The notes under the pieces were generated by a model, which was not told where the DNA came from, searched no databases, and saw only the letters and a program-made list of their open reading frames with translations. The position numbers and the translations under genes are program-made. Positions 34,995 to 49,046 of a stretch of 64,000 bases of DNA are shown piece by piece (the stretch's first letter is position 1; each line of letters starts with the position of its first letter). The DNA lies in contig CAADRB010000044.1 in NCBI GenBank assembly GCA_900708905.1, positions 788,463-852,462 of the forward strand, written 5' to 3'. This DNA is from Hymenolepis diminuta. Its lineage: Eukaryota > Platyhelminthes > Cestoda > Cyclophyllidea > Hymenolepididae.

Positions 34995-37900
34995 AGACCC
35001 CCTTGATCTGAGCTCTGTAGAAATCGAGAATCAATTGTCTGTGAAAATGATAGCAATGAATCGTAGCATCGAGCACGCGAAGATTATTTTAGACAGTCAA
35101 AAATTATTCTGACGTTAGGATACCATTTAAGAAGCCGCCTGTGTATAATAACGCACAGTAGTCAACGTGCACGTCTGCCAGGTTAGAGGCCAAGAAGTTG
35201 ATGCCCATCGTTCCACATCCAGAGTTGTGAAAATTGGTTAAGTCTGGTTAATGAGAGCGCTAAAATGCAAGTTTCTAATAAGGGTGGCACCAGCATGTTT
35301 TCGTGTTTTATTTAAATAAAGAACCATTAATTAAATCATTCGACATCACTCCTTAATTCCCTGCAGTTAATAAAAGCCTTTGTACAGATTAAACTTTCAG
35401 GCGCTTCACATTAACTTCATTTAATCTAATTTTCTTTTCATTAAAATAAGATTCACAATGGTTTTAAACTCAATGCATGCCTAGCAATTACCAATCGCAA
35501 ATAATTTTAGTCAGGTTCGTCAGAGGATTCTGTAAAACTTAGAATGAATTTCAAAGAAGTAATTTTGATAATCTAGGCTACAACATATAAGTCTCATGTA
35601 CTATTGAAGAGCTTTTATTCCTACTGTTACTTCGTGAAAACGATTTCTCCTGACTACTTAAACACTCAGTGTTTCAGAATGAACGGAGAGTAACAATCAA
35701 TTGAGTTCCATTTGAACAGCTGTAGAACGAGAGAGAGAAATTGAGGCTAAAATTAGTCCTGAAAGAGTATGATCTTTTGAGATCTAGCCGGTTTGATTTA
35801 TTGTTTCAGGATTGTACGTTTTGCCTGTAAGCCTATAATTATGTCCCCAAAGACCTTAATTGCACTGTCATTTCCATCCTTATTTTGCACAAATGATAGG
35901 GCTTTGCGTTGTCATTAAGTTCCATTTAAATTAAAAGCAATTAGAACCCTGAACAATGACTTTTGTTTACAGTGAATGAAAATTGGTAAACTTTTGGAGA
36001 AGGAAAAGGAATGGATGATAATGGTTCCTCTGAGGTCTTTCCTTCACTTCAGGTAATATAAGAACGAATGAACATGTATTCATTTAGATTTACTTGTGCT
36101 GTCAACTGTGAGGGGGTAATAATAAAGAAAGCGGAATACAAATAAAACTTCCTAAAGATGTTTATCAACTCTCTAACAGTTTTAGAGAGACCCATGGACT
36201 ACTGGATTGCAGCTAATTAATTTGATTTTATGCCTTTCTCTAATAATAAAGTTAATATTCGTCCATTATCCATCTCAGAATTGTGTCGCCGGAGAAAATA
36301 AAGCAAAAAAAGATATACTAAGAATAAACATAAAAAGGTTTATTGATTCTGTAAGACATTTTAAAGATAACAGAAAGTTAAAATGCCCGTCCTATGTAGT
36401 GAAGACTGATTAAATCGTTTTATTTTATAATTAAAATTAGAAATTATGGAATTCACTTTTCTTAACTAACGCTGCTGACTGTTTTTACCGACAATTCACT
36501 TATTTTTTTCTTTGTAAAAGTCAAATTAGACTCAGAAATGGTCCGATTTCTGTCAAGTATCTATGTTTTAAAAGACCCCAAACGATTTGAATAACAAGCG
36601 GTAACTTAAACAGAAAAAATAATATTGAATCTCCGTAATAATCGTGAGAAGTAAGAAAAGTTTAATTATGAATTAAAGTCACAACCTTTCATTATACCAG
36701 CTATCCTTACATTTTGGTCTTGAAGAATGTTTTGTGAGGCAGCAATTTTTAATTTAAATTTAAAATAAATGACCTTTTGTGCTCTCTTATTAAACATCAA
36801 TGAATATTGATTTAATATGCAGGTATAATATTATAGCAATATTCAAATTATTTGCAAACTTCTTGACGTCATAACTGTTAATATATTTGGTGGTGTTGCT
36901 AATTTTCACTCAAGCATATCAAGACCAATATGGAGGGGGAAATTTTGAGCTCCCTTCAACAATGACTCGAGAATTCATACCGATCTTTTATCCTCGTGTT
37001 TATTTCCACAAAGTCAATGATGCTACTTAAGTTCAGTGTGACAAACAGCTATTTATTGCCACTGTGACCCACTCAGTACTGTACGGATATCTTGATATTA
37101 AATCACTCAATGTTGGCAACGCAGATTCAGACGCAATAATAACAGTCATGTTTTATGTACAGCCATCACTGATTAGTCAGAAAAATGTGGTATGTTTTAT
37201 CAAACATATTTGTTCATAACATCGAGGATAAAGCGTACCATAAGGGCCGATTCTTTTCAACTTTTCAATCTCACCTTAATTTTCTTATCTACATCATACA
37301 TTAATTTGACGAATTAAAATTTGTATACATAAGCCGGTTCCAATGACATTCGTGAAGCAGAACTGGGAGTTATTTCTCGAACGTATTATTCTGCTTTGAC
37401 TAAATTCCTTTGGTTTCTTTATGTTGGGTCTTTATTCACTTTTTAAGTTTGATTTACAGGTAAAAAAATGCAAGTAGAATTTAAATGAATTTTCACTCGT
37501 ATTTAAAAGTAGAAAAGTATTTCTATGAATAAGCTATTTGCAAATGAATTTTGAGGAAAAAGGATCTCTCATTCAGTTCTGTCAATCAACTCGAACTGCC
37601 TCAGCGGACTAAAGCCGAAAAAACACCTCGAATAATATGAATGAGCGTATTTAACAAACTGAAGAGTCTGTATTTATATAACAAGAACTAAAACCGAAAA
37701 AATATACAAACAGTTCAATGAAATTCTGATAAAAAATTTGATGCAATTATATGATGGATGCTAGGAACTTCAACCAGTCCTTTTAACAAATAATCTCGGG
37801 CGGATGTAAGAAAAATGTCTTACTTAACATGGATTCATTTTTGTTAATTTTTTGGTTGTTAGAACTTAGGTAGATGATTAATAGGTTCTAGCTTAAGCCG

Positions 37901-39810
37901 AAGTCATAGCTCGAACTAGAGAACCGATTATGAAAAGAATGTTTCTTCCGGAAGATGAGTAAAATGTTTACTGGAATAAATACTGTTGCTAATTCGAGAG
38001 AGTTGTCGAAGGAAAATACACTTTTTCGTTGAGAATAACTGCACATCATCAGCAAAATGCATTAAATACTCAAAAAGCATATGCTTATCTTTCAGCAATT
38101 ATCTTTCCATTTTTATAACAACTCATTCGATTAACTCTTTCAAAGAAAAAAATTTATTGTATTTTTTCCTTTTTTTAAAAATTAGTCTGACTAGGGCTAA
38201 TAGTTCATTTAGATAGCAAAGAGCTGAAATTTTGTAAACAAATTTTTGCGTAACATCAGGTTTTATCATTTTATTTGATATTAATGGTACTCTTTATCTG
38301 GCTATTAATCGTTGGGTTTCCCAGATTTAGATAAAAGTATCCCATCCACGTTTCAAAACTTAAAATTTAGGAGTAGAATGCATTAATTAATAATTTTTGA
38401 AAACTTGTGGATACAAATTAAAATATATCAAAAAACGAGAATTAAATCAACTGGTGTGTTAAGTTAAATGATTTCTACGAATAATTGCGCGTAATGCGGA
38501 TTATTTTTGCACTTAGTATTAAAGAATAAATGAAATAATTTCGATGTGTTCAATTATGGTTGATTTTTTTTTGATGCAGAACTAGTAGAAGATGCAGTTC
38601 GATTCTTGAAATCAACAATGATTGGAGCAGTTGAAAATTCCTCAAAAGAGCTTTTTAGCCATTGATATAAAAGGATCAAACAAGCAATATATTACTTTAA
38701 TCACATTTTATTTTCTCTGGGAGCAATTTTTAATGTGTAATCTCAACGGCAGATTTAAGAGGCTTATCTCTGGGGCAAATAAATGCTCAAATATTGACCT
38801 TCTGCGTAATTGCTATTCTTTCATCTTTCAAATTTAAGGAAAAATAATTGAGCATTTAATTTTTGAACAGGCCGATAAATTTACGGGGAAACTGACCACA
38901 AAATGTAGCAACATGCGGTACGAGCCCGTTAAATCTGTGAAAACAGTGTTAGCTTTGAAGGTGGCTAAAAAATTTGGTCGACACGCAAGAAAGCTATTGT
39001 TTTTCCAATTATATTTCATGAGCCATGCATTCAGTATTCTAACGTATATGTGGTTGTTTGAATTTATTTAAGCTATTTTAAACCAACTGCTTGAGTCATT
39101 GTCTCAGGAGAAATATTTTATAAAAGCTTTGTAAAACGGAAATTTCTTCTTCATTTACCTTTGACAATGACTAAATGGTTGAAATTTAAAAGAGGGATGA
39201 AGTTTCACGAAAAAATAGCTTGCATGTATTTGTATTTGGCTTAGAATTAAGGGGCAAAAGTTGTCAAGCCTTCAAAACTACATAGAACCAATTGCAGAGT
39301 TTTTGGAAGTAATTAGAAAATTATAATACCTTCGTCGTCTCATATTGGCAATACGTAGAGAAGTGAGTGATTAAAGTGGTAGTATTCAATGAAAAGCCAG
39401 TGACAAAGAGAAGCAAAGAGACAGTTTAGAAAATAAAAGGCTTTTAAATGCTTGATATGGTGATAATTTACACACAAAAACCAATTATGCTAAAGTACAA
39501 AAGAAAATTGCAGAAAAATGATTACATTTTCAGCAATCACTTTAAATATTTATGGATTCGTGCTCACAGTGTTAGTCAGGATTCACTTCATGCCTGCCAA
39601 GCCATAAATGGAATTAAGTATAATTAATAAAATAATTGTCTTCATTTATTTCATAATAATACTTATTTAAGAAAGAAACAAAATGTCTTTAGAATGTCCT
39701 GCTATTGTTACTAACAGTACATTTTAAAGATTTAAGTTTCTTTAATTGTAAGAAGCAATTAACATAAAATAAAGAGTCCAATTATTGATACAAGGCAGAG
39801 GGTCTAAAAG
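34995..39810. other. Upstream region without recognised gene
   Basis: AT-rich sequence. The open frame at 36207-36413 looks signal-like but has no ATG. A slightly GC-richer stretch at about 35130-35300 has no recognisable coding content. Nothing else is supported. Confidence 0.5.
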
Positions 39811-39980
39811 ATAAGGAGAGTAATATCAAGGTATCAAAGATCCTTACTTCATTTGATGTTTGAATTAGGGCTATAAAATATTTATAAAACTGGCAGCTTA
39901 CTTTCCAAAGTTTAATTTTCATGATTTGTCTCCTAGACTGCAGCAAATGCTTGTCTACGATGTTCAGTGCTTATTAAATC
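39811..39980 (+). repeat. Dispersed repeat, copy 1
   Basis: Contains TAATATCAAGGTATCAAAG, TTTAATTTTCATGATTTG and GATGTTCAGTGCTTATT. The same blocks occur in the same order at 51861-52040 and 60667-60830, and the central block in reverse at 59590-59650 and 61981-62050. Class unknown; no terminal repeats identified. Confidence 0.6.
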
Positions 39981-42900
39981 GTTTTTTCCTTCGGTGGGTT
40001 GAGAGACTAAATGATCCAAGATGATCCTACAGTTTTAACATAGTAAATATGAAATGACCACTAGTCTTAAGTAAGCAGAGCTCCGTAAGTTGTGTTCTCT
40101 AAAAGAAATTTACAAGCATCTTCCAGAGCCGAGAATTCATGGATTCACCTAGAGGGCACAATTTCATTAAATTTTTACTCAGTTTGAATATATTTTAATA
40201 CATTTTATTAAGTCTAAGCTAGTCAAAAAATTATTCACAATTACCGCTTTAGTTATAAATTTTCCTACACTATTAAATAAAATTGAAGGAGATAGCAAAA
40301 AAGTGATCATATATGTATATATGAATAACAAACTTTTGTTCTTAAAATACTGACGATTACTGTAAATGTTTATTCAACAGACTGTAAAAGTGATTTTTTT
40401 TTAATTAACCGACAGCACCTAATCTACATTAATGCCACTTGCCATCATTTTAAAGCAAATAAATATTATATTCATAAAATAAATAGATATTCATGTAGTT
40501 CATGTAGTAGATCCTCTAACACCGAGGTTGTTTTTTTAAAAACGCTAGCCCTCCGGTTTCCGAATGGTTTTCGAAAGGGGTTACATAAAACGCATTTAAT
40601 AGTCCCTCATCAAAATCCTTACAACTTCAGAAAGTAATTAAAGCACTTGTATAAGTGTAAACTCAATAAATTGTAGAGAACTTTAGACAGGCCAACCTCT
40701 CATTGATAAATTGCTTTATTTATAATTGTAAATAGAAGGAGAAGAATCGAATATCGTGCTGGCCTTTAATTTCAAATGTCAGTTTTCAAATGAAAATTAA
40801 GTCTTTGAACGTGTAAAGGATCGGCAAATTAAGCATAATGCCCTATAAAGGTGCGTTTTCTACTCAGTTTCTTCTCTTTTTTTGAGTAGTTTAATATCCT
40901 TGTCTGTATTTTTTTGTGAATTCAGCTCATTGAAATTAAGATATGCTTTTGTTGATTTGCCTGCGTTAGGCTCTGCCTAACAATAGTCTGCAATTTGAAA
41001 TTAATTTTCTTAATGCAAAACAAAAGACGTAGATGAAGGAGTGAATTGTAACCTCCTTTCGCTTCCTCAAAAAGTAGCAATAAAGAGCAGAACGGGTAGC
41101 TAGAAATGAGTGAGAAGTAGTTGTTGGTAGATGTAACAGAGGTTTTAGCCTTAAACAAGTTAATAACTTATACTACAAGTTTTCGTTAGTCTCTGCTCTT
41201 CCCTGTCTCTATCCCTCTCTCTCTGATGGTCCAGTCATAAGAGGAGGATTAGTGGAAAGCGTCACCAGGACTTGGAAATGAACATTTTTGTGCATTATGC
41301 AACTATACTCAGATTAATTTCACCCTCATTTAGCATTAAATTATGCCATTTTCGGTTGTTTCTTATGCCCTCGCAACGCAAGCATCTCATACCTGAATTG
41401 TACGTTCGAGTATTAAGTATGATAAAATCTTAACATAACAAATTGTACACAAACAAAATAATATCACACTTCAACTATTAACCGCCATAGGAGAACGCTT
41501 TCTGTCAGGCAGTTGATCAGTCAGTCAGTCAGCACAGTCCCTTATTTACCTGGGTAAAGGAGTTCAACTTAACTGAAAATCAAACAAATTTGTTTGAGTT
41601 ATAGCAATTAAGAGAGATGGTTAAATTTTGCCTCATATTAATTATTCTATCAGATAATTGCCTCAAAAACTTCTATTCAATTTAAGAACTACATTTAAAA
41701 AGACTTTTTTTTAAAATTTGATAAAATAGATACCATAATGAAACGCCTCATTAAATATTTTAATTAAAGCAAGCATATTTCTCCTTGAAATAGTGCTTTT
41801 AGAGCATTTAAACACCTTAACAATAATATTTTTAAAATTTCAACTTAAATCATAATTCTGTAAGATTTTTCCTCTTCAAGTGATTTTGCGTTAGCAAAGA
41901 AGAAATTAACTTATAGGGGGAGGGAGTAATTCTGACTAACTGGATCTCCATTGTCAACAAGCTTATTTTCAAAAGAACCGAATAACCGAAATTCTTTATG
42001 TAGAGCTGACAAATGCCAACTATTGTCTATGTTGATTTAGTAAAAAATGAGTAGAATACTATTTTTGAAAGGCTTTGGAAAGGATTGCTTAGCAACATAG
42101 ACTTGAAATACCTGACAAAATAATGACGACCTCCCGCGATTATAAGTTGGAAAGCCTAGAAATTCTGTAGGTTAACTAACCTCTCATAGAATGGAACGGT
42201 ATTGTACTTGATGAAAGGGGAAGCGATGTTAAAAATCACGATACTGTATTGTTTGACCTCTCTAATCTCCAGTGATATGCATGTGTACTGATAAGGCTTA
42301 AGTTATTCTATATATGTTGTGAAAATATAAGTAATTTATTGTATTTATCATTTATTTTAATGAAGTTTGGTTCAGATGGCGTGTATTCACTTTAATTAAC
42401 ATTTTATATAGAATTTTCTCCTTTGTCCAACTTAAAATCAACGATTAAATCATTAAACAAAATGATGTTTCAGGTCAAATTTGATAGAACAGTGACTTTC
42501 AAAATGATCACTGAAGGCCAAAAATAAGTAAACAAACTTTACTATATCACCGTTCTACTAATATTAATCAAGTTAATGTATTTTAAACTATTTTTTGCTA
42601 TTCTCACAATTCTTTTCTATAAGTATTTGGTTAACAGCATCGATGCGAAATCCTTTTTTAGTGGGTCAAACGGAAATTATTTGATTTTGACAGACCGTTG
42701 AAGAATGATTTTTACGGTTGGCTTATTAACCCATTTATCAGTCAGCTTGGAGGAGATTTGATCTTCAGACATACAAGACCTCCACAACTTTAATGAAAAT
42801 GTTGAGCCTAATTCCTTGTAGTTTATCGAAAGTTTTGGTTGAGGGGGAGAGAGTAAGCGGAAAACTCGATGAATTCATTGTTCATATTATGTAGATGTTT

Positions 42901-45900
42901 TCGGTTTGCATCTCATTATACTTTGCTCAAATTATTTTACAGATTCGTTTATTTTAATGGCTAACTGTGGTTAAATTATTCATTTTTTTCTATCTGTTAG
43001 TTCACGAGAAATTGTTGTGAGAAAAAATTGACGCATAACTTCTAGTTATCCTATTTTTTCCTGGTTTTAAGAAATTTCAAATAGTGCAAGGTCATTTAAA
43101 TATAATTGTAATGAAACTACTATCCTCGCTTACTTGAGAGGCACATACAAAAATGATTGGAATTAAAGAAGAGAAGGCAGATTGTTGTTTCCCTACTCTC
43201 CCTCTTTAGCCTGTCATTTGACCGCAAGCGAGGTTGAGGAAAACGCCTCGGTAACCGCAAAACATTTATCAAATTTCACCAAGTTTTCTCCACTCACCCT
43301 CAACCTTCTCTCCTGCAAACTTTCTTCTCGGTAACAGTAAGATTACTACTAAGATAAGGAAATAACTTAATTTTCTGTAGTAGTGGAAGTGGCTCAGATT
43401 AGTCCTCCGTTTATCTATTAAATGTTTACTACTGTTGGTAAAAGTTTTTTGAGTCATTGCATAATTATTTCTTAATGAAGTGAAAATTAGATGCAGCCAT
43501 ATGAGAAAGCCTTAATTTGGAATTTTTTGCGATTTTATTTTGGTTCAATAATTTGATAAAATGAGGCAAATACTCTTAAGATTACCGCGGATAAATAGAG
43601 AACTTCATTAAAATGCATGCCTGAAAAAATTATTTTTTCTTCAGAAATAAACATAGTAAGCATCTGAGCTCTGCGATTGCATTAAGTACTTCTCATCGAG
43701 ATTAAATTGGGTGAACTCTAGCGAGCTTCGATGTGCTTGTGTTCATATCAGGAAGTATCATTTTCCTCCACAAGGTTATAAGAGAATAAAATTAGTCAGA
43801 GTGCGGTGATCAAACATTTAATTAAGCCAGCTGGTAAATGAGTTTTGAATATTGCAGATACAAATGCTCCAGGGATCAAATAATGAACAGTGGGCTTCAG
43901 AACTTCCGAATGTTACAACATGAATTATATCTCTTGTGAAAAGTGATCAATACAAGAATTTCAAATGTCAAATGAGGTGAAACGTTTAACATATTGACAT
44001 CATTACCTACTTATATTAGTTTAATCTCTTACCGAATTGTTTTGCTATACCATGTATTCAGGTGCCATCTCTTTAAAAGAATTTGTAAAAGATTTTTTTT
44101 ACGTTGCTATGGATAATAATGACAGTAGCAATTATGATCTAGAATTCTTTTATTCGAAAGAGCCACTAAATATATGATAGCTTTTTGATCAATCAAAATC
44201 GTCTCTTAACACAAATACAAAAATTTCAATTTATATATTGTAAAACTATTTTAGCTCGATTATATTTACATATATAACCTGTTCGCCCATGATTGCTTCA
44301 TTCAAAGGAAGTAGATTACTCGAATTTGTACAATCTTCAGTATAAAAAGAGGAATTCAAAAAAATATTGCTTGATCATAATATGCGTGAGAGTTTAATAG
44401 TGTTTGCTACTTAAATTCAAACACAGTTAAAAATACAGCGATGTACAGCATTTAATTAGAGTAAAATAATCAAAACAAAGTGCTGAGTAAAAGAACTAAT
44501 TAATCCGAACTTTGCATCACAATACGACAGGCAAAAGAGTTCAATATGTATAGACGTATATCAAAAGCTAACCAACTTCTATCAACTGTAGCCAATTCTC
44601 AATCAATTAAGTGGACGAATAGTATTTAATGTTGAAATATGTTTCTCTTTACCACTCTATTAGCCAACATTTTCCTCAATGGAACGTAAGGACTACTCGA
44701 ATCCGACTCTTCCTCATTTTTATTTTGTTGTAATCCATAGTATTTTTTAAAATAATCTTAATTTGCTGCAAAAACCCCCAAACTAAAGAATACTGGCTTT
44801 GTACTTTGAAGATTCCTATTCACAGACAAATTCGTGGTGGTAAGTACAAGGTGGTGTTTATCGGTGGACATAAAAATGTTTGCCTAGAAAGGCAAACAAA
44901 ATTAAAATCAAGGCTTAACGAATAACCCACGAAAATAAATTTAAAAGATATATTTTTTATCGGGTTGATTTAGTACGTACGATAGAGCTATCTTTAAATT
45001 ACATATTTAAACGGGAATAAAACCTTAAATATTAACGTGCATGTGTTTATGAAAAGCTTGCCTTAAACGCGCGCTTATTAACTACAATTAATTTGAGTGA
45101 AATTTCGAAATGCCGGTTAGTTAAATTAAAACTCTTTTTTATATTAAATGATCGACCGGATTAATTTCATGACTCTGGCAAAAAGAAGGCAAATTAATTA
45201 CCCTATTAAGCTTTATCATTATTAGCAGATCTTCCATCAAATCGATGAAATAGCTGAGGTAATACCACCATTTTGAGTTTAAAAACTAGTATCATTTAGC
45301 TATTTCAGATTTAAAAATAAACTTTCGGTAGACCCTACCAAATAACGGCCCAAATTTGAAACTGAAATAATTAAAATGAACGCAAAACATCGCTTTCAAA
45401 ATTTTAATCACTTGGATGGAAGCTAAGGTCCATCAAAATACTCTCAAGATCCCACGTTTAGGAGGTTCTGATTGCATCCGGAGTTATGCAGAAATTTTGG
45501 TTTCAAGACTAAAATCCTCAAATTTAACTGTCTCTTCTCTTTCTAAACATTATGTGCTGTATCTCCCGTGGCCCTACTATGTGCCCCGGTCCAAATAATA
45601 TTTTCGATACGGTCTGAATTCAGAAGTAAATAAATGTTTTTCATTTGAAAAAAATACCTTATAAACAATTTGTCTATTTGAGAGTAATGTAGATTTCAAT
45701 ATTGATTGCTTGAATTTGGTTTAAATCGAAATCCAACACGGATTTTATTGACCTCAAAATTTAGGCCATAACTCTCTGCTCTAAATTCTGTTCCACGGAA
45801 ATTAAAATGAGATTTTATTGAAATTTAATAAATAAAGGGCATGTTTGAATGCTTTCATTTATCGCACCCTTATCAACAGAACCTTTCGTGACAAGGATGT

Positions 45901-48900
45901 TAAATCTATGTTCACTCTTTTTACCACCATCGAAATTCTTAATGGACTACTTGATGTGAAATTGGGCTTTTTTGTCTGGCTATTAAATTCATAACAAAAA
46001 ATACCCCTATTATTCTCATGCGCAACTAATAAACTGAAATAGTGGCAAGTTTGGTCTATTTTTCTTCTCCAAAGAAGGCAGAGAGTGTTGGTGTATCTCC
46101 AAAATGTGTATTATCCAAGTCATTTCCTGTTTTCTTAAAAGGCAGAAGAAATGTCAAAAACTACAACGTTACTAAAAACACATTTTCTGTCCAGAAGAAC
46201 AGGAAAAAAGTTTGCTCTTTCTCAAATGAATCTGAAATCAATGGTGCTCTAAAATATTTCATTTAGATATAAATTTTGAGTAAAAAATTTCAGTGAATCT
46301 GTTTTTTTCAATGGTATACCTCTATGCCTACCGAATGCATAGTTACAAGCATAAAATTTGGGAAAAAATGGGAGAATTTAGTCCATGGATTGCTATTTAG
46401 CTCAACTGATTATGTACAATTATTGTCTTCTTTTTTCCCAATGTATTTTGAATGACCTTCTGATGTGTGGCGTTTTAAACACTTCTGTTTTTAAAAGATA
46501 TGATTTATAAAAAACCGCCATCCCGGTTATTAGAAGGTAAACGTTCCACAATGACCCGAAACAAAATTCTTTATTTGTAAATATTATTTGGATATAGAAA
46601 AATGCAATTTAAGGTTTCATTATAGTTGAGTATGAAAGGGTTAGGATTGTAGATGTTTTAATCTTGACTTATCTCATAAGACAATATTTCAGATAGGAAT
46701 TGGCATAAATCCTCATTATTAAAACGTTACACTTATTTATAGGCATTAAAATACATAGTACTGTAAAGAAAGAGATAGAATATTACAATTTTACTTATTA
46801 CTCTTGTTTCTTAGTCCTGTCCTGATTTTCTTGATTTTCTCATGCAAATCTCAAAATAAAAACTCTACTTAACCTCTGATTGGTTATCCACATTCTAAGA
46901 TATATCTATCATTTTACCGTTCAAATCATACCAGACGCTCTGATATCTCACAAAATCTCGACATTAAACAAAATATTTTCACAAATCCAAAGAATAGCCT
47001 GCTCTCTAGATATCGGTTATTACTCTAGCTGTCAAAAATGGATGAAGCAATGGGAGGCGATCCCTACTGAATCGGATTTAATCCATAATTTCATACCTGT
47101 CATGTGGAAGATAGAATCATTCTCCTCAAAACGTTAAAATTTTTACTCAAGATAGAAAAAACTCCCTTGTTGTAACCAAACAAATTACTGGACCAAGAGT
47201 AAGAAAATTTGCTTCTTGAGTTTGGCCAATTTCAATTGTTATTTCTTTTAGTATTAACTCAAAGCGTCAGCTCTGTTTTCTTTAGGAATTTGAATCTGTC
47301 ACAAGACCAAATTTAAAGTTTATTTCTTTAATCTGCCGCCTACCTTTTAGTCGTGATTCCGGACCATAAAGGTTGTCTCAATAAACAAGTCTTAATTCGT
47401 CAGTGTGAAATTAGTCTATAATCAAAACAATGATCGTGTTACTATGGTTTTATGATGTCATAAATGACTGCATTAATTAGACAATATTTCGTTCGGTTCC
47501 AAAATAAACTATTTACTAAAATTGGAGCATTTTTATTCTATAGAGTATGTTTCTAATTTTGTATCGTGATAGCAAATTTTGTTTACTACAGTTTTATCAA
47601 ATGTGATGGAAGTGGGGGATTTAAATGATAAATTTATCAAAACTTAAAAAAACAATAATTTATTAATAAAGAGATCATTTTTCTTATTTTTGAGCAGAAC
47701 ATATATTTTTTGAGCGATAATTAAGGTAAAAGTACCCAAAACTATCAAACCACTTCTAAATTGAAATACAAATATAAATACACATTGAAGAAGAGTATAC
47801 TCACCCAAGAATTCGGGCTTTGTAAAATAATCCAGCTGTTTTAACAAGTAAATCGTTATCGACACACAAATTTTCCTTTAATTTTTCACAGGCAGTTAGC
47901 ATTTAGTAAGAGTCAACCAGCGTGTAGTTTTCTTAGCCAATCAGGAGTGGTCTTGGGGTTGGCCAATAGAAATGAATCATTTTGGTCACCCTTTAATAGT
48001 TTAAGGGTTCCCAACCTGTTGTATAAACAAACCGATGACTATTTGTCTGAATCTGCAGGAAGTGGGACATTTATTTGTAAATGTCATTTGTGTAAATTAA
48101 GTAACTCCTCATTTCAAGAGGGACATGGTGAAACCAGCCAAAACCGCTAGATTTCAGATGCATTTATTTTGACTACATTACTTTTGGAGGAATCGGGTTT
48201 TGACATCAATTTTGGAAAAAAATGACTTCTCAATTTTTGTTAATCACGTCATTTCTGCATTATATTCAGCTCATATGATCAAAAGGCACGATCAGACATA
48301 CAAGATCGATAAGGACTTATAGACATCAGGAACGTCTTTTTCTGAGAATATTTGGAGTGTAAAACTCAACTTGTAAATTCGATCTCTTTGGCCTAGAAAC
48401 TACCAACTTTAGAAGATTCAAACGCGTTCCATCCGGTTTCATTTGGCTTTGAAAACGATGTGGTGAAATTTGCATTATATGTAGGAATTCAGAAACTGGC
48501 GGGATATTAGCTTAGCCGAAAGTTTTAGTGCATAATACAATCTCAATACTCATAATGTTCTACTTGATACGATTTAACTGCAACCTTTTTCTGGAGTCGG
48601 ATTAAATTAAAGTAACTGACTCTAAAAAAATCCAGCCCATGTTGCATGCCAGAAGATTTAAACATTCGTATACTGTAAATCTGAGCTTGTGCTACCGACC
48701 AGATCCCTATAGGTATTAAGATTGAATATACGCACCATCCTATTAAATTTTGCAGCCAAAGATGTACTAACCTAGGAGCAAACGAAATAGTGCAAGAAAT
48801 TATAATGCCTCAATTCAACTTAAATCAACATCCAGTTACCAGGGCAGTATAATTAACTCCCAAGTCAATTTCGGTAAATATTTTTACACTAATTTTGGGT

Positions 48901-48990
48901 AAGGGAGAAACTCGACTTCCGTTACCCCTTTAATAGCCAGAATTAACCTCTGCGGTTGGCCATTCCGTTTATTATATGTGCAACGACCGA
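39981..48990. other. Upstream region without recognised gene
   Basis: About 9 kb of AT-rich sequence. Noted inside: an exact 18-bp palindrome (41580-41597), a short CAGT tandem repeat (about 41517-41532), and two CCAAT-like motifs at about 47935-47970 with no gene next to them. The short open frames show no domain. Confidence 0.5.
41580..41597. repeat. Exact 18-bp palindrome
   Basis: TCAAACAAATTTGTTTGA is its own reverse complement. No function can be assigned. Confidence 0.85.
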
Positions 48991-49046
48991 CATTAAACCG
49001 ATGACCTCGATTTTTATAGACGAGCATGTTAATCACTGTGGCATAG
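48991..49046 (-). mobile_element. tRNA-derived SINE relic or tRNA pseudogene, copy 1
   Basis: On the minus strand, TGCCACAGTGATTAACATG (49043-49025) resembles the tRNA D-arm/A-box pattern TGGCNNAGTGGTTAACNNG, and GGTTTAATG (48999-48991) resembles the T-arm/B-box. The A-to-B spacing is right for a tRNA. The arms do not pair well enough for a functional tRNA. Confidence 0.4.

Noticed and set aside
36207..36413. Signal-like 68-codon frame with two cysteines
   Set aside because: The frame has no ATG (it opens at TTG and the upstream frame has a stop at about 36183). It could only be an internal exon, for which no partner exon was found.
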